Below are positions 24,044-32,894 of a stretch of 41,940 nucleotides of DNA, piece after piece. Made by a program: the position numbers and the translations under genes. Source of the stretch: Paenibacillus oceani (GTDB taxonomy: Bacteria > Bacillota > Bacilli > Paenibacillales > NBRC-103111); assembly GCF_014705615.1 (NCBI RefSeq), contig NZ_JACXJA010000065.1, positions 1-41,940 of the forward strand. The letters run 5' to 3'. Below the pieces are notes generated by a model. It searched no databases. It had not been told where the DNA came from and saw only the letters and a list, made by a program, of their open reading frames with translations. Every line of letters starts with the position of its first letter. Position 1 is the stretch's first letter.

Positions 24044-25775
24044 TCGGCTGCACCTCCTTCCCGATTTGCGACACGTAGATTTCCTTGTATACGCTGCATT
24101 CCCGCAGCAGTTGCTCGTGCCGGCCGATTCCGACGATCTCCCCTTGGTCGAGCACGATAATCTGGTCGGCATCCATAACCGACGTAATCCGCTGTGCGAT
24201 GAGCAGGCACGTTACGTTGCTTGCGTATTGTTTTAACGATTGCTTGATCTTCGCTTCAGTAGCAACGTCTACCGCGCTGGTGCAGTCGTCCAGTATCAAT
24301 ATATCCGGCCTTCGGATGAGCGCCCGCGCAATCGAGACACGCTGCTTCTGCCCGCCCGACAAATTAACTCCGCGCTGGCCGAGCACGGTATCGTACCCCT
24401 CCGGGAAAGCCGCTACGAACTCATGCGCTTCGGCGAGCTTGGCGGCGTGTTCGATCTCCTCGCGGGTCGCATCGTCCTTGCCCCACCTAATATTGTCCGC
24501 TACCGTACCGGAGAACAGCACCGATTTTTGGGGAACGATGGCGATTTTCTCCCGAAGCGCGCTCGGATCGACCTCCAGCACGTTCGTTCCGTTCACTTTG
24601 ACCGTACCCGAATCGGCATCATAAAAACGCGGGATCAGTCCGATCAGACTGCTCTTACCCGAACCTGTAGATCCGATAATGCCTACCGTTTGCCCCGGCA
24701 AGCAGGTGAAGCTGATGCGATGGAGCGCCGGCTCGCCCGACGGGCCGTCGTACGAAAACGTCACGTTTTCGAAATCGACTCTCCCTCTCGCGGCCGGAAC
24801 GTCCCGGATCGTCTGTTCCTTCCACATCATCGTATTCATCTCGGCGAACACTTCCCCGATCCGCACAGCGGAAGCCCGCGCACGGACGAACATGTTAAAT
24901 ACCATCGAGATCATCAGCAGCGACATTAAGATTTGGGTCATATAGTTAATAAAGGCCAGCACGTGCCCGACCTGCATCTGACCGCTGTCCACCCGGATGC
25001 CGCCGATCCAGATGACGGCGACGATCCCGAAGTTGACGGTCAGCATAATGGCCGGGTTAAACACGGACATCGCTCTCATCACCTGGACCGAGCGGTCTTT
25101 GTATTCGCCGTTCGCCTTGTCGAATTTGTCCGTTTCGTAGTCGAACCGGTTAAACGCCTTCACGACCCGCACACCTGATAAATATTCGCGGATGACGCCG
25201 TTGACCCGGTCCAGCGCCTTCTGTACCTTCATAAACCGCGGAAAGCCGATCTTCATGTTCAGCACGACGAGCAAAGCGACGACGGGGACGACGACGGCAA
25301 GGACGGTCGACAAGTGCGGATTAAGCCGGACGGCCATAATCAAACTGCCGATGCAGAGCAAGGGAGCTTTTACGAAAATACGCATAAGTCCGTTCACGAA
25401 GTTTTGCACTTGCGTCACGTCGTTCGTCAGCCGGGTAACCAAGGAAGCCCTTTCAAATTGATCGATGCTTGTAAACGACAAGCTCTGGATCTTGCGGAAC
25501 AAGTCGGCCCTCAGCTCGGTGCCGAACTTCTGCGAGACGCGGCTGGCGATGATATTGCGCGCACTGGCGGACAACGCCCCGACAGCCGTAATAAACAGCA
25601 TCAGGCCTCCGATCCGCATGATGTAATCCATCCGGCTCTCGGCTACCCCGACATCGATAATGCTCGCCATCAGCGTAGGCAGCATGAGATCACACAGCGC
25701 TTCAATCGTGAGAAAGAAGACCGCTACGCAAAACAGCTTCCAATACTTTTTGACATACACGTTCAAAAACTGCAA
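24027..25775 (-). CDS. ABC exporter half-transporter with degenerate ATPase site (YfiB/TM287 type)
   Basis: A 582-residue half-transporter with six membrane helices (about 13-300) and an ATPase domain. Walker A is GSTGSGKS (368-375), the signature is canonical LSGGQ (472-476), and Walker B reads DILILDD, with Asp497 where the catalytic Glu is expected. This substitution marks the non-hydrolysing site of heterodimeric exporters such as TM287/TM288 and BmrCD. Its own canonical LSGGQ would complete the active site of the partner. The start is TTG with a GAGGAGAG site. It is the first gene of a two-gene operon. Confidence 0.92.
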   Translation of the reverse strand: MQFLNVYVKKYWKLFCVAVFFLTIEALCDLMLPTLMASIIDVGVAESRMDYIMRIGGLMLFITAVGALSASARNIIASRVSQKFGTELRADLFRKIQSLSFTSIDQFERASLVTRLTNDVTQVQNFVNGLMRIFVKAPLLCIGSLIMAVRLNPHLSTVLAVVVPVVALLVVLNMKIGFPRFMKVQKALDRVNGVIREYLSGVRVVKAFNRFDYETDKFDKANGEYKDRSVQVMRAMSVFNPAIMLTVNFGIVAVIWIGGIRVDSGQMQVGHVLAFINYMTQILMSLLMISMVFNMFVRARASAVRIGEVFAEMNTMMWKEQTIRDVPAARGRVDFENVTFSYDGPSGEPALHRISFTCLPGQTVGIIGSTGSGKSSLIGLIPRFYDADSGTVKVNGTNVLEVDPSALREKIAIVPQKSVLFSGTVADNIRWGKDDATREEIEHAAKLAEAHEFVAAFPEGYDTVLGQRGVNLSGGQKQRVSIARALIRRPDILILDDCTSAVDVATEAKIKQSLKQYASNVTCLLIAQRITSVMDADQIIVLDQGEIVGIGRHEQLLRECSVYKEIYVSQIGKEVQPNVQAE

Positions 25776-25871
25776 CCCGATCTCTCCTCACCTATTAGCG
25801 CTATCGTTATTATACATCCATAACCGGCAAAGAGGTATCACATCATTACCTAACTACCTATCGGTTCAGCC

Positions 25872-25926
25872 CAAAAAACAGAGCCGTCACCCCGGTCATG
25901 AATGAGACCTAACGGGACAGCTCTGT
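25872..25926 (-). terminator. Rho-independent terminator of siderophore operon
   Basis: On the minus strand ACAGAGC with TGTCCCG pairs with CGGGGTGACGGCTCTGT, followed by TTTTTT. It lies 35 bases past the stop of the siderophore-binding lipoprotein gene. Confidence 0.8.
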
Positions 25927-25960
25927 TCGCTTATACGCTTCCTAGCGCCATTATGCCGGT

Positions 25961-26929
25961 TTACTTGACGCCCTTCTCGACTTCCTTCACCATCTCGGCG
26001 ACCGAGATCAACCCGCCGCCTGACAAATACCAGTAGTTCGGGTCGAGGTACACGATATTGCCGTTTTGGAACGCTTTGGTCTTTTTGACGAGCTCGTTTT
26101 CGATCGTTTTCTTCGCTGCCGGTTCTCCGCCGACAGCCGCTCCGCGGTCGATGACGAACAGATAGTCCGGGTTTTTCTCGGCGATATATTCGAACGAGAC
26201 GGGCTTGCCGTGCGTCGAAACTTCAATGTTTTTGTCCACAGGTTCGAAGCCGATGACATCATGCAGGATGCCGAAGCGGGAACCCGCGCCGTAAGCGCTG
26301 ATCGAGCCTTCGTTGGCGAGTACGATCAAGGCGTTTTTGCCGCTTACTTTCACTTTTTGGTTCAGCTTCTGGATCGAATCGCTGACTGCTTTCAGTTCGG
26401 TTTCCACTTGCTGCTCTTTGCCGAAGATTTGTCCGACGATTTTGGAGTTTTCCGTGTAGGATTCCATATATTTCACTGTATCTACGCCAAGGAAAATCGT
26501 CGTACCGATTTTGCTGAGCTCTTCGTAGGCGGTTTGCTGTCTGCCGGAAATGATGATCAGGTCCGGTTTGATAGCGCTGATTTTCTCGAAGTCAGGCTCT
26601 ACCAGGCTGCCTACGTTTTTGTACTTGGCGTCTTTGTATTTGGCCAGGTACGGCGGTATGTTCGCTTGCGGTACGCCGGTCACTTCAACGCCGAGCTTGT
26701 CGAGCGTATCGAGAATGCCGAAATCGAATACGACGATTTTTTGCGGGTTTTTCTTCACTTTCGATTCGCCCAGCTTGTGCTTGATCGTCAGCTCCGTTTG
26801 TTCCGGAGCCGATGTGGACGACAATGCGGACGGCGCGGCGCCGTTCGTCTTGTCGCCCGAACCGCCGCATGCGGCCGTTACGAGGGCCAAGATCAACAAT
26901 GATGCCAACATCATAAAATTCCTTTTCAT
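25961..26929 (-). CDS. yclQ: Siderophore-binding lipoprotein (YclQ/FatB type)
   Basis: A 322-residue type III binding protein. The N-terminal signal ends in LVTAAC (Cys21 lipidated). A Ser/Thr-rich linker leads to TIKHKLGESKVKKNPQKI and VVFDFGILDTLDKLG, very like B. subtilis YclQ, the petrobactin receptor. Middle residues ISGRQQTAYEELSKIGTTIF and the IDRGAAVGG segment also fit. An ATG six codons upstream lacks a binding site, while AAAGGTGG precedes the ATG at 26929. It is the last gene after two permeases and an ATPase, the same order as yclNOPQ. The ligand is probably a catecholate siderophore; this rests on similarity only. Confidence 0.88.
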   Translation of the reverse strand: MKRNFMMLASLLILALVTAACGGSGDKTNGAAPSALSSTSAPEQTELTIKHKLGESKVKKNPQKIVVFDFGILDTLDKLGVEVTGVPQANIPPYLAKYKDAKYKNVGSLVEPDFEKISAIKPDLIIISGRQQTAYEELSKIGTTIFLGVDTVKYMESYTENSKIVGQIFGKEQQVETELKAVSDSIQKLNQKVKVSGKNALIVLANEGSISAYGAGSRFGILHDVIGFEPVDKNIEVSTHGKPVSFEYIAEKNPDYLFVIDRGAAVGGEPAAKKTIENELVKKTKAFQNGNIVYLDPNYWYLSGGGLISVAEMVKEVEKGVK

Positions 26930-27005
26930 TTGGAACCACCTTTTCATCGTTTTTTATATGTGAATCATATTTCTACATAACCGTTGGGATGGTACGCGTA
27001 TGTCT

Positions 27006-27764
27006 TCATTTAAAGTAGACGCATATTTTGTTGCCGTCGACCTGATGAATCGGGATATGCAGATCGTATATATCCTGCAGAACCGGCGTGCTGATAATAT
27101 CGTCGGTCGGCCCTTCCTTGACCACCTTGCCGTTTTTGAGCGCGACAATGTAATCCGAGTAACACGAGGCGAAATTAATGTCGTGCAGGACGAGCACGAT
27201 CGTTTTGTCCAGATCGCTGACCATCCGCTTCAGCACCTGCATAATTTGCACGGAATGCTTCATGTCCAGATTGTTGAGCGGTTCGTCGAGCAGCACGTAT
27301 CCGGTGTTTTGGGCGATAACCATCGCGATGAACGCCCGCTGCTTCTGCCCTCCGCTCAGTTGATCGAGGAATTTGTTCTGCATCGGCCCGAGCTCCATAT
27401 AATCGATCGCTTCTTCCACATAAGCGCGGTCTTCCTTCGTCAGCCTGCCTTGCGAGTACGGAAATCTGCCGAAGCCGACGAGATCCTTGACGGTCAACCG
27501 GACGTTGATATGGTTCGCCTGTTTGAGGATCGAGATTTTTTTGGCCAAATCGTTGCTCTTCCACTTGCCGAGCTCGACTCCTTCAATCAGCACCTCCCCT
27601 TCGTCCTTGTCGGCCAATCGGCTGACCATCGAGAGCAGAGTGCTTTTGCCGGCGCCGTTCGGACCTATGAATGAAGTGATTTTGCCTTTCTCGATGTTCA
27701 CGGAGACGCGTTCGACTACCGCTTTGCCCCCGTATGTTTTGGTAACGTTTCTGACCTCTATCAC
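27006..27764 (-). CDS. yclP: Iron-siderophore ABC transporter ATPase (YclP type)
   Basis: A 252-residue ATPase with Walker A GPNGAGKST near residue 35, signature LSGGQKQR, Walker B YVLLDEPLNNLD and the H-loop histidine in VLHDINFA. The FhuC/FepC-type fold and the SKDIV-like motif region match YclP. The start is GTG, and its first bases overlap the stop of the upstream permease gene (GTGA). An AAAGGAGAG site lies inside that gene's end. It energises the two permeases encoded immediately upstream. Confidence 0.92.
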   Translation of the reverse strand: MIEVRNVTKTYGGKAVVERVSVNIEKGKITSFIGPNGAGKSTLLSMVSRLADKDEGEVLIEGVELGKWKSNDLAKKISILKQANHINVRLTVKDLVGFGRFPYSQGRLTKEDRAYVEEAIDYMELGPMQNKFLDQLSGGQKQRAFIAMVIAQNTGYVLLDEPLNNLDMKHSVQIMQVLKRMVSDLDKTIVLVLHDINFASCYSDYIVALKNGKVVKEGPTDDIISTPVLQDIYDLHIPIHQVDGNKICVYFK

Positions 27765-28708
27765 GATTTACTCTCCTTTAGGAGCAAATACAGGAAGTAC
27801 ACTCCGCCGATGAAATTGATGATGACGCTGATTGTGGTCGAGAAGGTGAACACCCGTTCCACCACGAGCTGCCCGCCGACCAGCGCGATGATGCTGATCA
27901 GGATCGATCCGGGTATCAAATATTTATGCTCGTACGTCTTCAGCATCTGGTAAGCTACGTTCGCCACGAGCAGGCCAAGGAATGTGATCGGGCCGACCAG
28001 CGCCGTGGAGATCGAGATCAGGACCGCTACGACGATCAGCAGCTTTTTCACAATGGCGTTATACGGAACTCCGAGGTTGACCGCATGCTCCCGGCCGAGC
28101 GACAGAACGTCCAAATATTTGGCCATTCTCCAGCAGTACAGGCCGACCAATCCGATCGCGATAATCGAGATTGTCAACAAGTCGGTATTGATCCGGTTGA
28201 AGCTGGCGAACATCTTGTCTTGAACGATCATGAATTCGTTCGGATCGATCAGCACTTCCATAAAGGTCGTGATGCTGCCGAAAAACGAACCCATAATGAT
28301 GCCCACCAGCAGCAGGTAGTAAATATTCCGCCCTTCCTTCCTGAACAAAAACCAGTACAGCAGGAAGGCGAATCCGACCATGAAAGCGACCGAGATGACG
28401 AAATTGATGTTTTTGTTCGTGATCGACAAGCTCGTCGAGCCGTATACGAAAATGATGAACACCTGAATGAGCAAATACAGTGAATCTTGGCCGATAATGC
28501 TCGGCGTTAAGATCCGGTTGTTCGTTATCGTCTGGAACACGATCGTCGAGAAAGCGATAGCCGCGGCCGTCAGCACGATAGCGGCGATCTTGATCCCTCT
28601 TCGCGGCAGTATGTAGCTCCAGTTGCCTCCGGACTGGATCACGAGAAAGACGACGATCAGCGCGACGGAGACCAGCGCCAGTATACCGAGCTTACCTTTA
28701 GGACTCAT
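27761..28708 (-). CDS. yclO: Iron-siderophore ABC transporter permease (YclO type)
   Basis: A 315-residue FecCD-family permease with about nine to ten membrane helices. The conserved GPITFLGLLVANVA block precedes the ATPase contact region. TNNRILTPSIIGQDSLYLL near the N terminus fits the family. Its start overlaps the end of the first permease gene by 11 bases, and its stop overlaps the ATPase start by 4 bases. Tight overlaps indicate one translationally coupled operon. Confidence 0.92.
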   Translation of the reverse strand: MSPKGKLGILALVSVALIVVFLVIQSGGNWSYILPRRGIKIAAIVLTAAAIAFSTIVFQTITNNRILTPSIIGQDSLYLLIQVFIIFVYGSTSLSITNKNINFVISVAFMVGFAFLLYWFLFRKEGRNIYYLLLVGIIMGSFFGSITTFMEVLIDPNEFMIVQDKMFASFNRINTDLLTISIIAIGLVGLYCWRMAKYLDVLSLGREHAVNLGVPYNAIVKKLLIVVAVLISISTALVGPITFLGLLVANVAYQMLKTYEHKYLIPGSILISIIALVGGQLVVERVFTFSTTISVIINFIGGVYFLYLLLKESKS

Positions 28709-29651
28709 ATGCCTTTCTCCTCAACAGCAAGTAAAGAAAAATACCGCTTCCGATGACGCCGACGGTCAGCCCGATCGGGATTTCATACGGAAATATAATA
28801 ACGCGGCCCAAGATGTCGCATACCAGAACGAAGACGGCTCCGAGCAAAGCGGTGTGAGGGAGATTTTTTTTCAAATGATCCCCATTGTACATCGTTACGA
28901 TATTCGGCACGACCAGCCCGAGAAACGGGATAATCCCAACCGTCAGAATGTTCGCCGACGATACGAGCGCGACGATGATCAGTCCGATGTTGACAACCTG
29001 CTTGTACTTCAGCCCAAGGTTGCGGGAGAAATCTTCGCCCATGCCGGCGATCGTAAACCGGTTGGCGTACAAGTACGAGATGACGAGCAGCGGCAGGCTG
29101 ACGTACAGCATTTCGTACCGGCCTTTCATAATGAGCGAGAAATTGCCTTGCAGCCATGACGAGATGTTCTGGATCAGGTCGTGCTTGTAAGCGAAAAAGG
29201 TCGTAATGGAACCGATAATGTTCCCGAACATCAAGCCGACGAGCGGAATGAAGATCGCGTCCTTGAATTTCACTTTGTCCAAAATTTTCATAAACATCAG
29301 CGTGCCCGCCAGCGCGAATACGAACGCGACCAGCATCTTGATGAGCGGCGCGGCGGCGCCGAACATAACCATCGACACCAGCACCCCGAGCCTGGCCGAG
29401 TCCATCGTCCCTGCAGTCGTCGGTGATACGAACTTATTCCTCGTCAGCTGCTGCATGATCAGTCCGACGACGCTCATGCTCACGCCGGCGATCAGGATGC
29501 TGATCAAGCGGGGAAACCGGCTGATCCACAGGACATGAACCTGATCGTCGCTCAGATCGAACAGATCGAGCGGTGAAATGTTTTTGACCCCGATAAACAG
29601 GGAGACGATCGAGAGCACCACCAAAGCAGCAATCAAGTATCTTTTTTTCAT
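28698..29651 (-). CDS. yclN: Iron-siderophore ABC transporter permease (YclN type), first gene of operon
   Basis: A 317-residue FecCD permease. RFPRLISILIAGVSMSVVGL and the TRNKFVSPTTAGTMDSARLG segment are family hallmarks, as is the GIIPFLGLVVPNIV block ahead of the ATPase contact. Eight to ten membrane helices are predicted. It is the first gene of the importer operon; two Fur-box-like sequences lie 30-45 and about 190-200 bases upstream. It probably forms a heterodimer with the next permease. Confidence 0.92.
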   Translation of the reverse strand: MKKRYLIAALVVLSIVSLFIGVKNISPLDLFDLSDDQVHVLWISRFPRLISILIAGVSMSVVGLIMQQLTRNKFVSPTTAGTMDSARLGVLVSMVMFGAAAPLIKMLVAFVFALAGTLMFMKILDKVKFKDAIFIPLVGLMFGNIIGSITTFFAYKHDLIQNISSWLQGNFSLIMKGRYEMLYVSLPLLVISYLYANRFTIAGMGEDFSRNLGLKYKQVVNIGLIIVALVSSANILTVGIIPFLGLVVPNIVTMYNGDHLKKNLPHTALLGAVFVLVCDILGRVIIFPYEIPIGLTVGVIGSGIFLYLLLRRKAYES

Positions 29652-29680
29652 AACGCCCCGTTAACTTCCTTCATTGGAAA

Positions 29681-29695
29681 AGATAATCATTCTCA
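29681..29695 (-). promoter_or_regulatory. Fur box-like site near the yclN start
   Basis: The plus-strand 15-mer AGATAATCATTCTCA matches the 7-1-7 Fur box TGATAATCATTATCA at 13 of 15 positions. It lies 30-44 bases upstream of the first permease start, so a bound iron-Fur would block the promoter or early elongation. Confidence 0.65.
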
Positions 29696-29837
29696 ACAGA
29701 TCTCAAAAATAGAAGCGGCGATGCCGCCATTCAACAAGTGCACCGATCCGAATGCCTTGCACGCCATAGACCGGACCGCGGATAAACTCCCGGTTGTGGA
29801 TCAGGCAACGTGAGATTCGGAACGCTGCAGTTAACAG

Positions 29838-29852
29838 TGATAATCATTATCA
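29838..29852. promoter_or_regulatory. Perfect Fur box between regulator and siderophore operon
   Basis: TGATAATCATTATCA is a perfect 7-1-7 Fur box dyad. It lies 187 bases upstream of the importer operon start and about 80 bases past the stop of the Btr-like gene. It likely controls the importer promoter. Confidence 0.8.
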
Positions 29853-29934
29853 ACTCCACCTATTTTACACGAAAACCCGGTTAGTTTAATGGAGTTTTCT
29901 ATATTTGCGCATGGACTTTTCTATTTGTGTCCGA

Positions 29935-31506
29935 TTATTGGAGAAACTGTCCCACGAGCCGGTCGATTATGCTTTCATAGGTGGCGGCGTTATACATCAG
30001 AGGCGACTTGCAGCGGACGATCAGGCAGCGGGTATACGTGCGGTTGCCCTTCAGCTTCCTCCAGCGCTCCTCCAGCTTGGCGCACCGGTCGGCCGGCCAT
30101 GACTCCGGAGCGAGAAACAGCAAGTTGTCGGCATCGATATCCGCGATTTCGTCAAAGGTCGCCGGCTCCAGCATCCCGATGTCGCCGACAGCGTCGGGAG
30201 CGGCCACTTGTAAATCATCGTAGAACAAATCTTTGATTTTGCTCGTTCGTTTGCCGTATACGCGAAACCGGACTCCGAACGTGCTGGCCAGCAAATAAGG
30301 CGTCTCCCCGAACGTGCGGCGGACGTGAAATCTCGCATTCTCCACTTTGATGTCATAAAAAGCAAGCCATCTCTTCGCCACGGTCGAAATGTCGAGCACT
30401 TCGCTTATTTGCAGCAGGCGGTCTCTCCATGAATTTTCTTTCCAGGCGAGGGATACGACGGGTGCGATCGAAGACAGCGTGATGCGAAGCTCCTCCGTAA
30501 TCGGCGAAGTCAGGATCAGCTCCGGGTGGCTGGCTCGGATCTGCTCGATGTAAGGGCCGGTGTCGGGCGCTTCGGACCATCCGCGGTCGAGCACGAGCTC
30601 GGGCATAATGCCGAGCACCGATATATCGCCGGCGAAAACCGGCGGGATGACGATCCGCTTCTGGGCGCACGACGCGTATTCGGTCGGGGACATGCCCATA
30701 TGCTTTTTGAACAATCTGCTAAAATAAAGCTCATCCGCATATCCGACGGAGTGCGCCACATCCATGACCGGAATGCGGGAATTGGCCAGCAGCCGCAGCG
30801 ACTCGTTCAAGCGAACGGTCGTCATAAATTTATGCGGACTTAACCCGGTCTGCCTGCGGAACAGCTCGTAAAACCGGCTGGAGCTGGCCCCGGACAACCG
30901 GGCAAGCTGCTCCATATCGGCAGGCTCGGAGTAACGATCCAGCATATGCTGCTTGGTCCGTTCCACGTAATCGACCAGTTCGTCGTCAGCGCCGCCCGGT
31001 TTCTCGGCATCCACCGCATAGGCGGCAAAGGCGGATGCGATGGCGTACAGATGCGATTGCAGCCGGTAATAGACGGCCGGCTCCACCTTCGCGTTCGGAT
31101 CGCCGCTCGTAAAGTCCGGAATCCAGGTTACCGATTGCGGGACGCGAAACCCGGACAAACCGTCGCCTTTCCCCGCCAGCGGATAGGGCTGCAAGCCTTC
31201 CGGTACCGCTCGCCCCCGGCGCTCCACCTGAAACCGGATCATCGCCACGCGGGCCGCACGGCTCTCGTCATTATGAATCATGCACCGGCAATAAGGCGGA
31301 ATGTAGACGAGCTCACCCGCATGTATAGGTCCCGTACGTCGTCCGTCTTCCAGATCGAACTTAACCGTAACGGTTTCTTTTTTAATCATAGCGAACTTCG
31401 GATATCTTCTCTCCGGTAGCTCGATACACTGTCCGCCCTCTATGATCCGTTCTTCCGTCTTGACGTAACGGAGGAATACGTCCCGATACTCGCCCGCAGC
31501 ACTCAT
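29935..31506 (-). CDS. Btr-like AraC regulator fused to a siderophore-binding domain
   Basis: A 523-residue cytoplasmic regulator. An N-terminal cupin-like region (about 1-160) and an AraC double helix-turn-helix (about 170-275, ending GYADELYFSRLFKKHMGMSP) precede a C-terminal periplasmic-binding-protein-like domain (about 285-523). That domain starts VFAGDISVLGIMPELVL and lacks a signal peptide. B. subtilis Btr (529 residues) has the same plan and activates siderophore uptake genes when the ferri-siderophore binds its C-terminal domain. Placement directly upstream of the importer, with Fur boxes on both sides, supports the same job here. The start ATG has an AAGGAAGTGA site. Confidence 0.88.
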   Translation of the reverse strand: MSAAGEYRDVFLRYVKTEERIIEGGQCIELPERRYPKFAMIKKETVTVKFDLEDGRRTGPIHAGELVYIPPYCRCMIHNDESRAARVAMIRFQVERRGRAVPEGLQPYPLAGKGDGLSGFRVPQSVTWIPDFTSGDPNAKVEPAVYYRLQSHLYAIASAFAAYAVDAEKPGGADDELVDYVERTKQHMLDRYSEPADMEQLARLSGASSSRFYELFRRQTGLSPHKFMTTVRLNESLRLLANSRIPVMDVAHSVGYADELYFSRLFKKHMGMSPTEYASCAQKRIVIPPVFAGDISVLGIMPELVLDRGWSEAPDTGPYIEQIRASHPELILTSPITEELRITLSSIAPVVSLAWKENSWRDRLLQISEVLDISTVAKRWLAFYDIKVENARFHVRRTFGETPYLLASTFGVRFRVYGKRTSKIKDLFYDDLQVAAPDAVGDIGMLEPATFDEIADIDADNLLFLAPESWPADRCAKLEERWRKLKGNRTYTRCLIVRCKSPLMYNAATYESIIDRLVGQFLQ

Positions 31507-31628
31507 CCGCTCACTTCCTTACTATAGGTTCAGGTTATCTGCTTCTTCTGCTGCCCAATGAATGGATGGTAGAAATGCCCGATTCAGCAGCCGCCCTTCG
31601 GCGGCCCATACAACAAATCGATCTTATC

Positions 31629-31643
31629 TGAAAACCATTCTCA
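31629..31643 (-). promoter_or_regulatory. Fur box-like site upstream of the Btr-like gene
   Basis: TGAAAACCATTCTCA (plus strand) matches the 7-1-7 Fur dyad at 12 of 15 positions. It lies 123-137 bases before the Btr-like start, which suggests that the regulator gene is itself iron-repressed. Confidence 0.55.
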
Positions 31644-31789
31644 ATGCAATGCGAATGGCACATTTGGCAAATGTTAGATGGACGCCTGACCAACCGCCCG
31701 GGCTCTCTTGAAAAAACCGAAGTAACCTCAGCGGTCACGCTCGTACGGTTCATCGATTCGGTCTGCAGCGGCCAGGCAAGCCGACCTTA

Positions 31790-31990
31790 CGGTGGCGGGT
31801 GCGATATAGTGGCAGGTTGGCGCGTTGGGCGATGCGGCGGGCGTGGTACAGTGGCGGGGTGGACACATTTGCGTCCGGGGACGGGCAGGTTGGTGCGTTG
31901 TTGGATGATGTGGCGGGCGCGGTATGGTGGCGGGTTGGACCCGTTTGCCTGCGGTAGATGGGCAGGTTGCCGCGTTGGGCGATGCGGCTG
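31790..31990. repeat. Degenerate GC-rich repeat, about 75-bp period
   Basis: GGCAGGTTG starts at 31811, 31884 and 31961, each followed by a GCGTTGGGCGATG-like word and a GTGGCGGGTTGGAC-like word. Three partial units are seen. No gene can be supported in 31507-32287; the gap holds this block and the palindrome cluster next to it. Confidence 0.6.
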
Positions 31991-32019
31991 AGGTTTAGGA
32001 GCGGTTTGAGACTCTTATT

Positions 32020-32190
32020 TCCGCGGATAGATACATTTTTGGTGAAATAAGAGCGATCCGCAGCTCTTATTGAAGCGGGAATCTTGGTTTTGGGCTCAAA
32101 ACGAAAAAATAAGAGCTTCCAATAGCCCTTATTTCGATAAATTGGTTAGATTAGGAGTAAATAAGAGCTGTTGGTAGCTCTTATCCCTTT
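32020..32190. repeat. Cluster of three AATAAGAGC/GCTCTTATT hairpins
   Basis: Hairpins lie at 32046-32071 (8-base loop), 32108-32133 and 32160-32184, with arms AATAAGAGC and GCTCTTAT(T) or close variants. A partial arm GACTCTTATTTCC is at about 32030. Both orientations of transcript would fold. They sit between the 3' end of the DUF1294 gene and the Btr promoter region. Confidence 0.85.
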
Positions 32191-32287
32191 CAAGTATTCT
32201 TATAATCGGCGCCGAAAGGCTGTCTACTATATCTCATATGCAGCATATGCCGGTTGTCTGCTTGGTCTTCGCGGCTCTGGGTTGGGG

Positions 32288-32578
32288 TTAGCCGAACATT
32301 TTAATAATCAAACTGACACAGACCACATTCAACGCGATTAGGGCAGGGACTCCGATCGTAAACGACAAATGCTTCGTCTTGTGCCGGAACGCCCGCATCC
32401 CGATCAGCGCTCCAGCCGCCCCGCCAATTGCCGCAACGAGAAATAAACGCTTCTCCGGCACACGCCGGCGCTTGCGGACCGCCATCGACTTGTCGTAACC
32501 AAACATAAAAAAACCGACCACATTAATGATTACCAGATATAAAATAATAAGCGCCAATCGCACGTCCCCCTTCCGCAC
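32288..32578 (-). CDS. DUF1294 family small membrane protein
   Basis: A 96-residue protein matching DUF1294. It has a first membrane helix, the conserved GYDKSMAVRKRRRVPEKRL motif, then AAIGGAAGALIGMRAFRHKT and a C-terminal helix. Two to three membrane segments are predicted and the function is unknown. The ATG at 32578 lacks a ribosome binding site, while AAGGGGG is eight bases before a TTG at 32557. The true product may therefore be 89 residues. It is a single-gene unit. Confidence 0.82.
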   Translation of the reverse strand: MRKGDVRLALIILYLVIINVVGFFMFGYDKSMAVRKRRRVPEKRLFLVAAIGGAAGALIGMRAFRHKTKHLSFTIGVPALIALNVVCVSLIIKMFG

Positions 32579-32725
32579 ATTCTATCATTCTATCAAACTA
32601 TACAGGTTACGGAAAGATGTCGCGCTGAAACAACTACCGGCGATCGAATGCTTACCGAAGACAATTAGCCCTGGCTCCGGCTTTGCCACCACTGGGCCTC
32701 GGTACTGAATCTGAAACTAAAAACC

Positions 32726-32772
32726 GGTACTGAAATCCAGGAACGCATCCGAGCGATCCCGATTTCAGTACC
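32726..32772. repeat. Inverted repeat GGTACTGAAATC / GATTTCAGTACC
   Basis: Two perfect 12-base arms flank a 23-base centre. A third partial copy (GGTACTGAATCTGAAA) starts at 32701. It lies in the 316-base gap between the DUF1294 start and the stop of the solute-binding protein gene, where no gene is seen. Its role is unknown; the element is too far from the lipoprotein stop (about 120 bases) and lacks a T tract to be called a terminator with confidence. Confidence 0.6.
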
Positions 32773-32894
32773 AGTCGTCACAAGCCGGGGCGGAGGAGCG
32801 CCGCCGAAGCGGAGCGGCCGCATCAGGTTCACGGAGTTTCACCGCGAACGGCACGCCTTCCTCCCGGCCCCAGCCGCAAACCAACTATCCAGTC

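Noticed and set aside
31535-31753. 72-residue minus-strand open frame upstream of the Btr-like gene
   Set aside because: It covers the Fur-box region, has no domain and no ribosome binding site.
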